Made by a program: the position numbers and the translations under genes | Source of the DNA: Brachycybe producta | Taxonomy: Eukaryota; Arthropoda; Diplopoda; Playtdesmida; Andrognathidae | Length of the DNA stretch: 64,000 bases | Reading direction: 5' to 3' | NCBI GenBank assembly: GCA_036925085.1 | Contig: JAUPFP010000007.1 | Location: 1,766,247 to 1,830,246, forward strand | The notes under the pieces: generated by a model | Database searches by the model: none | The model's input: only the letters and a program-made list of their open reading frames with translations | Told to the model about the DNA's origin: nothing | In this document: one piece after another, positions 13,205-26,493 of the stretch | Layout of the letters: each line of letters begins with the position of its first letter | Numbering within the stretch: the first letter of the stretch is position 1

Positions 13205-13690
13205 TTTCTTAAGGTAGTTTTAAAGTGTAAACTGGGCCTCTCAAACTCTTGATTGTTTCTGTCTTTCAGGTGCAAAATGAAGAGAAACTTGAAAAGTGTT
13301 TTAGAAACTAGAAGGGTAGCTCAGTCACTTAAGTGTATTTTCATCTTGATATCGTTCAAAATAAGCTTTTTATGTGAGTTTGAAAACGACCCAACTTTAA
13401 GCAGATATTATTTTATTAATTTTTTTTTCTATAGCCTTAATTTATAAACAGCTGATTTTTCTTAAATTTCGATTATTCGACGTTTCAAGAACAACAATGG
13501 GGACAAATAAGAAATTGTCTTCCAAACTAAACGTGAAACTGACATAAAAAAAAGTATATTTTAAAAGATTTTAACATGAAAATATTCTGACCTACCCTTC
13601 TAGTTTCTATACATTTTTTAAAGTTTTTCTTTATTTTACTTCTGAAAGATAGAATAACCTGAGTTTGCAGGGCATTTTTACACGTTAACC
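13205..13690. repeat. Foldback element, family A
   Basis: The left arm runs ggtagttttaaagtgtaaac, ctttcaggtgcaaaatgaag, then gttttagaaactagaagggt. The right arm has the inverse cctacccttctagtttct and then ctgaaagatagaataacc. Short spurious open frames cover it. Confidence 0.75.
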
Positions 13691-14187
13691 ATTTGTGGTT
13701 AATAACCAGTTAGGTTTTGTTTTATCCTTTTTTCGGGTTTTTTTTTGGGGGGGTGGCCTTTACTTTTTAATTTCTTGCGGATAATCCACATTTAAGAATG
13801 TAGTATTTCAAATATTAAAAGGCTTAAGTCTTGTGTGCTTTCTTATTATTTTTTTTAATTGGAAGCTCAAGTATAAATCCATTACTGAAGTATTGATCGA
13901 TTAGTTTTTTATCATAATGAGAAAAAAAAGTAATTACCGTCGAAGAATTTTATTAATATATCTATTCACTCAAGAGGGTTTTTTTTGTTGTTGTTTCAAG
14001 ATAACTATCTGAAAATGTCTTGAGAGTTAATTCTCTCTGCAGTGTTAAACTACATGATTGATGGCTCACTTGAGAGTTAACTTTTAAAAAACACTCTCAG
14101 GTGATAAACTCTCAAGTAATCTCTATCTTGTTATAGTTAATGTTTTCATTACAATTCATTTTTAACACATTTAAGAAACAAACAAAA
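13691..14187. other. Intergenic AT-rich DNA, no gene seen
   Basis: T-rich runs, and a locally repeated motif cttgagagttaa with its inverse near 14,018-14,120. Confidence 0.4.
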
Positions 14188-14498
14188 AAAATTAAGAGAA
14201 ACTAGAAAATGCTTTTGAAACTAGAAGGGTAGCTCAATCAGTTAATTGGGAGTATTTTCATGTTGATATCTTTCAAAATAAACTTTTTTATAAACAAAAA
14301 TTTAAAATTATCTGCTTTAAGTTTTGTCACTTTCAAAACTTTAATAAAAATCTTATTTTGAAAGATATCAATATGAAAATACCTCATTAAGTGATTGAAC
14401 TACCCTTCTAGTTTCTAAAATATATTCAAGTTTTTTTTCATTTTGCACCTGAAAGACAGAATAATCAGTGTTCGAGAGACTTTTTAAAACTACCTTAA
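14188..14498. repeat. Foldback element, family A, clean copy
   Basis: This copy best shows the structure. The left arm has gaaactagaagggtagctca, then ttttcatgttgatatctttc and aaaataaac. The right arm mirrors it with gaaagatatcaatatgaaaa, then tgaactacccttctagtttc. The loop carries the tctgctttaag block. It ends at ctgaaagacagaataatc, then an aaaactaccttaa terminus. It has no coding capacity. Confidence 0.85.
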
Positions 14499-15310
14499 TT
14501 AGTTTTATTTTTTTAAAAAAATGAAATTCATATTTATTATTTTTATTTGCATAAAATATCACTTATTTTTGGCCCTTCTACTTTTTTTTGTTATTGTTAA
14601 TATTTTTATTACAATTAATAATTCACACTCGTCATTTATTTTTATTTAACAAAAAAATGAGGTTCATATTTATTGTTTTCATTTGCATAAAATATTACAT
14701 TCCCCTTCTAGTTTTTAAAAAAAAAATATAAATGCGAGTTGAAGGAAGGGGAAGTCTCTTTAATTATTATTTATAATATGAACACTTAATTTAAATAAAA
14801 ATTTAGTTATTAAGAAGACGAAGAAAAAAAATCTAAAAAAAAAATGATATGTCTATGAAATAAAATGGGCGTAAAATATAATGAGAGGAGGGAGGGGAAT
14901 AGGGCCGTTTGGAGCCATTGTTATTTTTATTTAATGTGTTGTGTTGGGAAGAGAGGGGGGGGGGGGGAGGGTACATCTCAAAATTGATCCGTTCTTTTTT
15001 TTCGGGAACGTAAAAATGTCACCTTTGGGAAATGTGCCCGAGTTTAGATCGAAACGAGAGAAAGAGAGGAGAGGCAGGCGATGATCTCACTCACTCTACG
15101 ACGACGACGTTGGTCTCAATCCTAGCTCAAGCTCAATAGAGAATCATAAGCGGGTTACCATAGCAACCACACATCCTCTCTCTATAATGGTTGCTATGGT
15201 AACCATAAAGGGCTTCAGGGTAGTTCAAGATATTTCAATATTAACAGTGTTGCCAGATTTACACGATTTGCAGCTCAATTTTTCTGTAAATGAAAATCAT
15301 TATTACTATA
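14499..15310. other. Intergenic, no gene seen
   Basis: AT-rich, with a G run (14957-14968). A GC-richer patch at 15090-15220 contains ggttaccatagcaacc and, inverse-related, ggttgctatggtaacc, forming a small palindrome around 15151-15206. Confidence 0.45.
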
Positions 15311-15595
15311 AGGGCTCGAATTTAACATCAAGTAAATGTTTCTCAATCTGTGGCCCAAGTGCCAATCTTGAAGTAAGCATCATTATTAGGTGAATTGCAA
15401 TTATGCTTTTTTTTCTAATAAAAACAAGGCTAGTTAGAGGCTAGATGTCTGATTACTATCAATTGTCAACTAGAGTTATAGCCTCTAACTAGTGTTTTTG
15501 ATTGACAAATTTATAATAATTGTTGATTGATCGAAACGAGATCGTTATTTCACAATTTGCTCATGGGCCACAGATTGAGAAACCTTTCGAGCACT
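15311..15595. repeat. MITE, family B
   Basis: It has aatgtttctcaatctgtggc at about 15335, the central ctagttagaggctagatgtc and its mirror, and gggccacagattgagaaacc at about 15563. The termini are degenerate. Confidence 0.7.
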
Positions 15596-16838
15596 AATTA
15601 TTTTTTATTAGTGATTTTTGTTGATTTATTTACTTAATTGAGATTCTTTTTATTGTTATCGAAATATTTATTAAAGTTTAAATTATTTTTTATTGAAAAT
15701 ATTGAGTTTATAAATTACATAACTAGTACTAGTTAATTTATAAACAATATTAAAATGAAATTAATAAATAATTGCTACTTCTGCATATTTTCAGTAAGTT
15801 TTTTTTTGGTAAATAATTTCATATTAAGTGTCTCAGTTGTCATTTTTTTTAAAGACAATGATCCTGAAGATGATTAATTTTATAATTACAAATGTCTAAC
15901 TAGGTTTTTCTTTTGGAAATTTTGATAAATCTTCCAATTTTATAAATTTTTTAACGCTAATTTTAGTAATAAAAAAAAATTTTACTTTTTATTGTTTTAT
16001 GGTTCAGGATTTTTTTTTTACTAAAATATGTGAAATTTATAAATAAAATACTTCGTTATTTAAAAAAACCTGGAAAAAAACCTGAAATAAATCAAATCTT
16101 ATGAAGAAAGGGAGAAAAAAACAACAATTTTATTGACAAAATTTATATTACTTTTAACAAAATTAAAAAAATTTGTTCTGAAGATGATTATTTTTATAAT
16201 TGCAGAATAATATAATAAATAATTGGCCTTTTATTTTTTGACAAAATATTTATGACATTAATTTAATAAGAAAAAAAATTGCTGTTAATTATTCTAGCTC
16301 TGAATTTGCCTTTACTGTAAAATATGTGCAATTTATGAAAACTGTTTTTGATTATTATAAGAAATAAATATTTTGTTAATTAATTATGAAATAAATCAAT
16401 ACTTATGAAAAAAGGAGAAAATCAATTTTATTGACAAAATTCATATTTTATAACAAAATTTAAAAATTAATTTATCGAACGAATCAACGATTATTTTTTT
16501 GGTTTTAACGTATTTCTGATTTTAATTTTATCAGAAAATAAATTAATTTTCTAGATGAATATTTCTTATAAACCCTTAAAATTTTTAAAAAAGTATAAAT
16601 TAATGCAATAATTAGCCATTTAGTTGAAAAGGAACAGTTTTGACTTAAATTAGGTCTATTCTGAAAATTCTTCATCCCTGTGATTAGATAACCCTTTAAT
16701 TAAGCTATGTTACACGATATTCATTAGCGAGTTTTTTTTAATTAGAAAAAGCAATTAAATTTGTTACAGTCTTTTAGAAATAATCTGAAATTTTTATCTT
16801 AATTTATGCTAAAAAAACGAAAAGAACGCCGACTGAAA
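15596..16838. other. Intergenic, extremely AT-rich, no gene seen
   Basis: Mostly A and T homopolymer-like runs. A block with tcaatttttattgacaaaat-like sequence recurs at about 16125 and 16420, suggesting an old duplication. Confidence 0.45.
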
Positions 16839-16839
16839 A

Positions 16840-16938
16840 CTTGACTGAAAGTAGAATTTCTCTTTATTTAAAGAATTCTATTCAAAAATAGAGTAAGATT
16901 AATTATTTAAATAAAGAGAAATTCTACTTTCAGTCAAG
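16840..16938. repeat. Perfect 33-bp inverted repeat (hairpin)
   Basis: The arm at 16840-16872 (beginning cttgactgaaagtagaattt) is exactly mirrored at 16906-16938, with a 33-bp loop. By eye I find no mismatch in the arms. Confidence 0.92.
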
Positions 16939-16959
16939 TGTTGTTGTTGTTTTTTCTGC

Positions 16960-17470
16960 CTGCTTTCTCTACTAAATAGAATAAAATTACAGTCGAAACT
17001 ATTTAACACAAAATGTTAAACAAATTTCGTGTTAAAAGATAGAATTTTTAAGCTTACGCTCGTATTTTAAGGGTTCGGACCGAAATTATATTCTGTGTTA
17101 CCAGATTTTTCGTATTTTCCAATCTTGGATTTAGATGCTTTTAAAATGCAAACCGCCTCTCAGACTCTGATTATTCTATTTTTCAGAACTGCTTTAAAAA
17201 CTAAAAGGGTAAAACTTTTCTAATTTTTCGTAATTTTGCTCATAAAAGACAGAATAACGAAGACTAAAAGAGGCGTTTACACTTTGAAAGCACTTTAACA
17301 CAAAAACGGATAATACGAAAAATCGGATAACGCCAAATATAATTTTTGGTTGACCCTTTAGAATAGCAATATAAATTCTACCTTTTAACACGAAATTTGT
17401 TTAACATTTTCTGTTAAACAGCTTTAATTTTAATTTTATTCTATTTAGTAAAAAGTAGACAGAAAGCTTT
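16960..17470. repeat. Palindromic element with family A fragment inside
   Basis: The outer arms mirror each other: ctactaaatagaataaaatt with tttcgtgttaaaagatagaa at the left, and taccttttaacacgaaattt with ttattctatttagtaaaaag at the right. Inside lie degenerate family A arms (ctctgattattctatttttc and aagacagaataacgaag). Confidence 0.65.
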
Positions 17471-17476
17471 TATAAT

Positions 17477-17477
<1 letters not shown>

Positions 17478-17516
<39 letters not shown>

Positions 17517-17517
17517 T
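17478..17517. repeat. (AAT)n microsatellite
   Basis: About thirteen taa/aat trinucleotide units in an uninterrupted run. Confidence 0.9.
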
Positions 17518-17704
17518 ACTACTAAAATAGGCTTTTTCTTTTGGGGACTACAGGAGTGTAATTTGTTTTATTTTGTTGAAAAATATGTTATTTAAGGTAC
17601 CCTCCTCCTATAACGGCGGTTCCTGAACAGGTCATTTGATGTTCTGTCAGTATTTAATAGATTAACAGGTTGCACTAGTAAGAGGCCCCTGTGTATAAAA
17701 TTCC

Positions 17705-18030
17705 TGCTCTCTTATTCCTAGTACACACACCTGATAATTTAAATGAATTTAAATAATAAACGTGTTCTACAGAGCCCTCTGTGAAAAGGGCAAACAAACA
17801 ATATGTCATCGAATTCAATTTATTCAGTTAATAATCTGAAAATATTGAGTTAATACTTAAATATAATAAACTATTTGACAAAATATTGATTTAGTATTTC
17901 AATTTAAAATATTAATAATAAAAGTCAATTTTTATTTGGTTCATATGTCCTTAACTGGATTCCGTATAATTCACCTAAACACATTTAATGTGAATTCATT
18001 TAACTCAATGTGTGTACAAGGTATTAGGTT
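17705..18030. repeat. MITE, family C, copy 2
   Basis: It begins near ctagtacacacacctgat, ends with gtgtgtacaaggtatta, and shares its interior with copies 1 and 3 (acagagccct, tattgatttagtatttcaat, actggattccgtataattca). Confidence 0.85.
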
Positions 18031-20950
18031 ATATGGTAAATTTATTTAAAATAGGAGAAATTAGCAGACGGATAACGGTCATGTCAATTTAAATTAAAAG
18101 ATCGTATAAAAAAACACACAAAATAAATAGAAATATAGAACCATATTAATACTAAATGGTTGTCATAAAACTCATAATATATTTGATTTAGAAAAATGCC
18201 TTTTTTTTCTCTCCAAAATGTATCATTTTCATTCAACATTCTTTTTTTTCTGCAGTTTGAGATTTTGGTTTTTTGTATAAAGAAATTCTTTCGACGTAAA
18301 CACATTTATTTCAACCAGACTCATCAATATGAAGTTTACTTGAAGTAACAAAAAAAAAAATAACCTTACTATAAAGAAAATCTTTGTTAGTAGCTTTGAT
18401 AAATATGTTCTCAACATTGCTAATGGTAATGGTGGTTACGGGAGCCCCTTAAGCTTCCATTTAGAAAATTTTTTTTATAAAAAAAAAAACTAAAAGAGAA
18501 AAGAAAAAAAAATCCTTTTAAAAAATCTCTTGTTAGTTTTGAAAAGGTCACATTAAAGAAGAAAAAAGGTGACAGAAAAAAAAATATATATATACTTTCA
18601 AAATATAATGTACCTACAGTGTACAACTTTCTCTCAATCAATAGGGTTTTTTCACTATTATAATAGTTATATACTTTTTGACTTTTTTTATTATCGATTT
18701 TCTTTTCTTCTTTTAGATTTTTTTTTATGTTATTGCTTATTTTAGAGAAGGGGGTCCAGTGTGATTTAGGCGCATGTGCAATTCTGTTGTTGTTTTCTTG
18801 AAAAAAATGAGGAAATTTTTCTTAGTGGCCATATTGGTTTTTTTTTCTCTTCATTCTTCTGTCTTAAAATATGACATTTTTTTGTTTCTTACCAAAAACA
18901 TAAAAAATGTAAAGATTGTTTTTTTTTTGGGGGGGGGGAGGGGGGTGTGGTTCCTTTTCTTTTTAATTTTTTATGGTGTTCATTTCAACCATGTCTTGAT
19001 GGAGTCATTCAACAACATTTTATAAATGTATTGGATTTTTTTATGTTGATATGACATACAGTATTATATGTTTACCTGTACAACATGATGCTACAAACTA
19101 GAGACCTAGATAAACCCAATGGGATGGATACGGATTGGGCTGGCAAATTTATGGAGAAAAAAAAAGCCCATAAGCTTTGTGAGCTTCCTGTGTTTGATGG
19201 GCTTGTGGGCCTCATATGGGCTTTGGGAGCATTTGTGGGCCTGAGTCCTATGCTACAAAAAGTATGGACTAATAATTACAAGAGAATTCACTTATAAATT
19301 TCACTAATATTAAATATTGTGTTCTTTGAAACCATTATTCATACGAGCGTAACTTGTAATAAACTACTCCATACTTTACAATTTACTAGACCATCTTTTG
19401 AAATCACATCGTTTTGTTCCGCAAAAGTAATAGTATTTGCGTTTCTCTTGGAATTTCTAAAATATTGTATACAAGTGAATGGAGTGTTGTAAAAAAAAAA
19501 TTCGAGTGAATATTTTGTTGCTTTTCGAAAGAAAAAAAGAATGTGGTCAAACATTAAAAACTTCCTCCCACTATTACAATTACAATTAGTATTCTGCTAG
19601 CAGCCAATTAGGCCTATGGCAGAGGGATATAAGAGTCCATATGCAGCATTAAGCATTGTCAAGCACATATATAAAAAAACAAAAAACAAAATGAATATAC
19701 GCCAGTTGTACAATTGTCAATTCCACAAAACAAAATTATCCCCATTCACCACCACTTCCTCAGGAGAAAAAAAGACCAATAATATGAATCTGTCCTAGCA
19801 AAAATCTCCCTAATTTTCATAGAGTCCCACACCTTACCATTGTCATTTTTCGTCAATTTGCCACTAAAACTGCCAAATAAATTATCTTTTTTAGCTTCAA
19901 TGTTTGGCGACATTTTGTATTACTTGTAGCAAAAATGTGTAGTATTTTTAGTTATTAGTGAAATCTACATTCAGCATCAGTTTCTATGTGGAACTCAACA
20001 TTACTAGACCATATTTACAGGTACTACTATTACTTGTAATTTATTGCTCTAGTAGTTTTGTGGAATAGGGTCCTGATGGTCTTATAAATGCTCAGCTCGT
20101 GGATTTTGTAGTCCTCTTGGTGCTTTGTGTACCTGGTGTAGAGGTGTGCAACTAAAATTTTAGTAACCTTCAGGGACAAATTAGTCAATGCAAAAATAGC
20201 TCCTCTTTCACTAATCATAGGGCACTGGTAAACCCATTATGCTATTTACATGAAATAAAAATGACTGAACTGACTGAACAAAGAGTTGTATACTGGACTA
20301 TGAGGAATTTGCGCCTGTCAGAGACTATATGTAACTGAATAAAAGTGCAAAAGTAACTGCACTAAAATCACATAGACCAAATATTTGAAAAATAAAAAAA
20401 AATTCTGATTAAGTGATTGGTCCTAAATGAATTTCACCTAATCATGATTAAAATAACGACCATTTTTAATGTAGATGTAAATGATAGTTCACAAATGAAA
20501 TAAATGATGTCCATCATTATTAAGTATACTTTTTTAAAAGGTGGCGCTACAATCAAATTCATCCATTTTTAATAGTTTTGTTTGTATTGAATGAATTGCA
20601 TGCTCTGCACCTTTTTAAACAAAAAAAAATCGCTCTGTTTGTCAGATAAGTGAACCGAACTGAACAAATCATTCTAGTGTGTAATTCTGGGCCCTATTTT
20701 TCCAACTAGAAAAGTTTTAACTTTTTTTTTCTTCTTCTTCTTCTGAAAATAGGTTTTTTTTTTTTTTTGGTTCTCTCCGCATTTGTGGTCAATTTGGAAC
20801 TGTATATGAACTGTGTGTAAATGCCACCAACAAAATAGAAGCAAATTGGACTTACTCAGTCATTTTAGTTTCCTTTGTTCAGTAAATTTCTGTTCCTACG
20901 TGGTTCCACCAAAGGGTGAAATTGTAAATCGAAAATTTTAACTTGAAATA
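18031..20950. other. Intergenic, no gene supported
   Basis: T-rich DNA with short chance frames. A patch at 19110-19250 repeats gggctt/gggcct words. The minus frame at 20030-20218 has a somewhat protein-like composition but matches nothing I recognise. Confidence 0.4.
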
Positions 20951-20957
20951 CACGTAC

Positions 20958-20964
<7 letters not shown>

Positions 20965-21043
<79 letters not shown>
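20965..21043. repeat. (AT)n microsatellite, about 79 bp
   Basis: Uninterrupted AT dinucleotides. Confidence 0.97.
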
Positions 21044-21045
<2 letters not shown>

Positions 21046-21599
21046 ACCCTTTTAAAGCAATTTTGTATCTAATTTAATATCTATAGTTGAACAGAAATAA
21101 GAGACCCTATTATATATTTTTGAATTTGTAAAAAATAACTCAACTAGAATGAAGAAATAGGTTTTCAAATGCATAATGGACATAAAATTACCTTTTTCAG
21201 CTGAAATTGTTAAATTTCCTTTTTTTTAAAAAAAATATTCGACCATTTTTGGGTTATAATTCTATTATTTCAATAGATATTAAAATATTATGTATATATT
21301 AATTGTGGTTATTAGCTACACTTGTATTAATTTCATATAAAATATATTTCTTAAATGAAATTTAATCAAATTAAAGAGTTAGAAATACATTTTACACTTT
21401 TTTATTATAATGAATGGGTTTAAAATGTGGCAATAAAGTCAGTTTCCAAAGGACCCAAACACCTTTTATAAAATAAAAACTATTAGGCCTATAAATTTAT
21501 ACAATATTGTGTATAGAATTTGTATATTTACCTTTTTAAAGGCATTGGAATTGGCATTTGGAATACATGCTTGATAATCGAGTAATAAATTATGATAAT

Positions 21600-21680
21600 T
21601 AAGGCTCGGATTTCTATGCAATAACAAACAAATGTTTCTCAAGCTGTGGCCTCAAGGGCCAATTGATAAACGTTTAACAC
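21600..21680. repeat. Truncated family B MITE end
   Basis: aaggctcggatttctatgca followed by atgtttctcaagctgtggcc; the copy then breaks off. Sequence after it (21665-21790) has mirrored gtttaacacgaaat and cattacgtgttaaac blocks, a separate small palindrome. Confidence 0.6.
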
Positions 21681-22206
21681 GAAATATATTTTCAAGTCGG
21701 GTCTCTAAGAATAGCATAAAAATTCTTTTAACACTGACAAAATATTTTTAATGCTTTTTTCATTACGTGTTAAACGGTTACCACTGTATATTTTACATTA
21801 TACAATATCTGCATAGGACCAATCTCACTATTTCTTAATTATGAATGAGAAATATATATAAAAAAAACTCAGACACGCATTCAATTTATTTTAATAAATT
21901 AAATCTTAATTCCATTTTTTTTTAAGAAATAAATTCAATTTATTTTTAATACACCTTTATGTGGTTCAAATGATGAGTTGAGTAAATAAAAACAAAAAAA
22001 ACCCTTTTGAATACAAATATGTAATGTTTCTTTATACAGTATTCTAGTTTTGACCCATTGAAAAAAGATGTTTTGTTTTATTATAAATAAAAGAGAGAAA
22101 AAGCATTTGTAATAAAATTCGTTAATAACGATACCGAGATTTGAAGCTTTAACAATATCATTTTGCCAGCATTTTCTATATACATGTATATATAGGCCTA
22201 TGCAGT

Positions 22207-22330
22207 ATATTTCATGTAATTGTCCATTACACGAAATATACGTCCATTTCGCAAAATAAACATAAATTAGCCTGATGCAGAACGTGAAATGGACAATACA
22301 TTTCGTGTAATGGACAATTACACCAAATGG
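22207..22330. repeat. Small palindromic element
   Basis: The left tttcatgtaattgtccatta is mirrored by taatggacaattacaccaaa at the right. Inner blocks gtccatttcgc and gtgaaatggac are also inverse. An overlapping minus open frame (21935-22390) is treated as chance. Confidence 0.65.
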
Positions 22331-22813
22331 ATGCGTTATATAATATAAGTTATTTGAAATGCACAAAACCTTCGCTGAATGGAAAATCAATTTTGCGTAA
22401 ATGTTTTTTGGACATAGTTTTTTTTTTGTGCCAAGTTTTCTATATTTTAGTAAAAAAAAAAAATTGAGGGTCTAGATTCTAGAAAGGGGAAGGAGGAGGA
22501 AGAGGAGGAATCGTGTTATTTCCTTTTCCGTTTTTCTATATGATGTATTATGTCTGCATTTAGGATACTAGAAATTCAGAATAATATCAAAAATATTGCG
22601 TTATTTCTCTTATCCAAGATGAATTTGGATAAAAAGAAATGTCTTTATAGAAATGTTATGAAGATAAAAAAAAAATCCATGATCGTTTTTTGTATATATA
22701 GTATTTCTTTTAACATTAGGACTACTTTTTAAATGTCCAATTTTGATGGAAAAAATGGGGGAATATTATATTTGGTCATATTTTTGAACAAGAAAAAAAA
22801 GACAATTTAAAAT

Positions 22814-22919
<106 letters not shown>

Positions 22920-22957
22920 TAAAGTATGTACCTCCTTTTACTCAGGAGGTGATCCAT

Positions 22958-24452
22958 TTTACATGAATTACAACATCCGTCTCTCTTTTAATAAATTCAG
23001 AGTCTACTTTTTATATTATTCAATTTATAAATACTTGTATTGTGTATTCAATCATTTTTTTTTGGCCAAATGTTTCCATAAAAGAAATTATATTTAAAAA
23101 AAAGGTTTGGCTCGTCAGCCATTTTTAAAATAGTTCAAAACTTAACAAACTTTGATTTGACATATTTAAATAAAAAAATATTATTATGGAGTGAATGTAT
23201 AAAGTTTGTAGAATGAAAATAATTAGAAAGAATTTTAAGGAATAATTAACCTAGACCACAAAACATTGTGAAAGGTATAAATTCGTGGGGTTTTTTTCTT
23301 CTTTCTTCATATTATTTGCCCATTTGTTTCTTGAACCATCATGGGTAATCCTAAAACCTGAAACAGAATGCATATAGAAATGGATGAACACAAAAACCTT
23401 GGGATGCCCACTATTAACATGGGTACAGAACACGCAAATCATGTTTTAAATCGAATTAATTTTTTACATTCTGGGGCTGCCCCCTCCCCGACACCCCTGT
23501 AACTAACAATTTAACGTAACCCCACCTAATAACCGATGTATAAAAAAGTATAGTGTTCATCCTATAAGTATTTAGTTTCGTGTTTTAGAGTTACCCCAAA
23601 TGTTCATCTATTCATCGGTTCATCCTTTTATTCCGTCCCGTATTCTAAAACGTTGTTTAAAGTCAAAGTGAAATTTAAACAAAGGTAAGCCATGTAGACT
23701 TACGTCATGGTGGTTTAAGCTTAACTTTATTTTAAGCAACATTTTTTTTAAATATGGGGGTTATAGACATACATTACATTTTGTATAAAATTGAGACGAG
23801 GCCCACAAAATGTCATTGTGAGCACAGATTACCGATTTCATAAGGCACACGAAGCTCACCAGATTCAGGAAAACTCACAAAGCTCCACAAATACCAGCCT
23901 GGTCTATAAAGCCCAGTTTATCCCATTTTTTTTTTTCAAAAAAAAAAGTCCATGCGCCCCACACCGTTCTATCAGAACGTTGAAGTTCACCAGGCCACTG
24001 AAACCCTTAAAGAAAATGAGCCTTTTTTTGTATTAAATTGTTAACTTCAGGGCCCATCTCGACTCCATGAACTTTTTTACGTAATTTTCAAATTGAAATT
24101 AATAAAATTTAATTGTAAATTTAATTGTAGTTGAAATATGTAAATTAATTTACATATTTTAACTAGATTTAAGTGGAAGAAATAATTTAATAAATTTAGA
24201 TATCATTTCTCTGTTACTAACCACAAAAATGGAAAAAATGTTTTAAAAAATGTTTAAAAAAACTGAAATTTTTCGAATTTTCACATGAATGATTTTCTTA
24301 ACTATATTTAGCAAAGGGGGAGGGGAGCATGGTATTTTTATATATTAATGCAAATTTTGTTTTTGTTGCATTTATGAAGAAATTTGAATGTATATTGTGT
24401 GTATGGTCTTTTTTTCATATTAGATGTAATTTTTTGCTTTAAACTTGACATT
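22958..24452. other. Intergenic, no gene seen; family L relic
   Basis: It contains a second family L palindrome at about 23636-23757 (cgtattctaaaacgttgttt at the left, ttaagcaacatt toward the right). The patch 23790-24030 is less AT-biased, with repeated caca/gccc words, and is probably an old repeat. Confidence 0.45.
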
Positions 24453-24651
24453 TGGCAATGTTTTTGTATATATTGTATATATATATATATATATATTTAA
24501 AGAAAAGACGAATTTTTTTGTTGTGTTCAGGGTTCGAATTAAATGCTTGGAAGCGCGTCTTATTTTGTCAAAATCGTCCTCATTATAATACAGAAATCTT
24601 TTCTTTCACATTGTCCGTTGCCATAGCAACTGCATCTTGTAATATCGACCC

Positions 24652-24652
<1 letters not shown>

Positions 24653-24726
<74 letters not shown>
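24653..24726. repeat. (CT)n microsatellite
   Basis: CT repeats with one G substitution near 24690. The frames over both strands are repeat artefacts. Confidence 0.97.
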
Positions 24727-24729
<3 letters not shown>

Positions 24730-25374
24730 TTTGATGCTTCAAATGAAGACATGTCCCTCCCTTTTTTTCTCTCTTTCTACTTTTTTTTTCTCATTGATCT
24801 CTAGACGTTTAGCAATAATAACTAGAATAGTTTTGCAATAAAAAATCATCCCACAAAAAATATCTAAAAGATCTGTTTTGTCACTGAAGAAGAAAAAATT
24901 ACACAAAAAAACCCACGAACATTAGAATAGACAGAAGAAGAAAAAAAAAATTATTAAAATAGGCATTTTATTGATTTTTGTGTTTTGTGTTTGTGGTCCT
25001 ATTTGTCGTGTCTTAAAAAAATAGGAAAAATGAGGAAGTAGTTTATATTTTGTTTGATATAAAATTATATTTTAAAAAAAAATACACAGATGAAATATTT
25101 TAAACAAATTTAAAACGAAATTTATCTATTTTATTTCTTCCATTTCTTCAAAACGTTTATTTATCGAAATAATATTTTCAAGGATTAGCAGTATATTTAA
25201 CATTTATAACTTTCTAAAAAAAGAAGAGAACTTTTGTGATTATTTTTCTATGAGAAAAGAAAAATTAAATAATTTCTAAAGTAGGCCTATTAATATATTT
25301 AAAACAAATTTAATACGAAATGGTTAGGGGAACCAGATTATGTTTTTTTTTTGTGTTAAACGAATTTTCTGCTA

Positions 25375-25463
25375 CCAGTAGAATCTCGCTAATCCGAACT
25401 AATTGGAACAAAAACTTGTTCGAATTAAGCGAAATTTTAGGCGAGTTACTTGAGTTGGTAATA
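25375..25463. repeat. Partial pogo/Tigger-like element end
   Basis: cagtagaatctcgctaatcc matches the kind of terminal repeat seen in pogo/Tigger DNA transposons. It is followed by an inverse-like gttcgaattaagcga. It abuts the more complete copy that starts at 25464. Confidence 0.5.
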
Positions 25464-25661
25464 CAGTAGAATCTCAATTATCCGGTATAAATTATAACCG
25501 GACCTGGTTCGGATAACCGAAAAGTTCGGATAATGTGAAAAATTGTCGTTTTATTAATTTCATTCTCTCTATAACTATCGAGAAGTTAAATTAAAAACGC
25601 TGATCCGAATTATTCGAAAGTCTGGATTACAGAGATCTGAATAATAATTGAAATTTTACTG
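25464..25661. mobile_element. pogo/Tigger-like MITE (Tc1/mariner superfamily)
   Basis: A 198-bp element flanked by TA on both sides. The left terminus is cagtagaatctcaattatcc; the inverted right terminus reads cagtaaaatttcaattatta. Internal gttcggataaccgaaaagtt and tccgaattattcgaaag blocks are typical of such TIRs. It has no transposase, so it would have needed a source element elsewhere. The family call rests on the TIR and the TA duplication. Confidence 0.65.
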
Positions 25662-26493
25662 TAATACAAATTCGTCCTTTTTTACGATTCTTTAAATAAT
25701 AGAGAAACATTAAAAGTTTCATCATTTCAGAAATCTCTAGAAAACATTTATTTGACAAAATAATCAATTTCTAAATTTTTTATGGAATCTTGAACGAAGA
25801 CCTATGTAAGCAGTTGAATAATAAATATTATTATTATTATAAAAATAGATTTTTTTTCTTTACATTGTAGGTTTATCTAGAATTTTTAGAATACCGAAAT
25901 TCGGCTAGATTATGGTTATTCTTAAGGACCTAACCGCACGTATACAGTATGTTCGTGTTAAATGGTTTCTTCTGTATGATTTTTAATTATTTTTAATTAT
26001 ATCAGATCATCTTTTTAACAATTGATATGCATGTATGGGTTATATAGACAGTATTTAGGCAATCGATATAAAATCGATAACACATTCTTTACATCCGGTT
26101 ATACTCGAATAAAGTCGAGTGAAGTTGTTATGTAACTACACTAAAGAAGGTGTAATGACTTGTCTTTTGATTACACCCTCCATTTGTATTAGAGTTACGC
26201 GCAATTATTATTGTAGCCTATGTGTAATAAATAGTCCATCTCAAACACACATCTTCAGATTGATTACTTAGGCCCAAATTCAAGGAAGAACTTTATCACT
26301 TGAACTTCAAATTTATACTGACTGATCAGGGTTTCAGTATAATGTTGAAGGGCACTCAATGTGTTTGAAACAACTCTTGATCTGAGGGGCTCAAGGTAAA
26401 GTTCATTAAACCAAGTTAAAAATCTAAGAATAAGAAAGGAACCATGGCTCAAGTTCAAGAAGAAAACTTGCCACTTGAACTTAAACTTAAATC

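Noticed and set aside
19085..19297. 70-codon plus frame at a less AT-biased patch
   Set aside because: The composition comes from repeated gggctt/gggcct words and there is no domain.
20030..20218. 62-codon minus frame with a rather protein-like composition
   Set aside because: No family recognised and no flanking exon seen. A translated database search would decide; a transposase or viral-relic hit would revive it.
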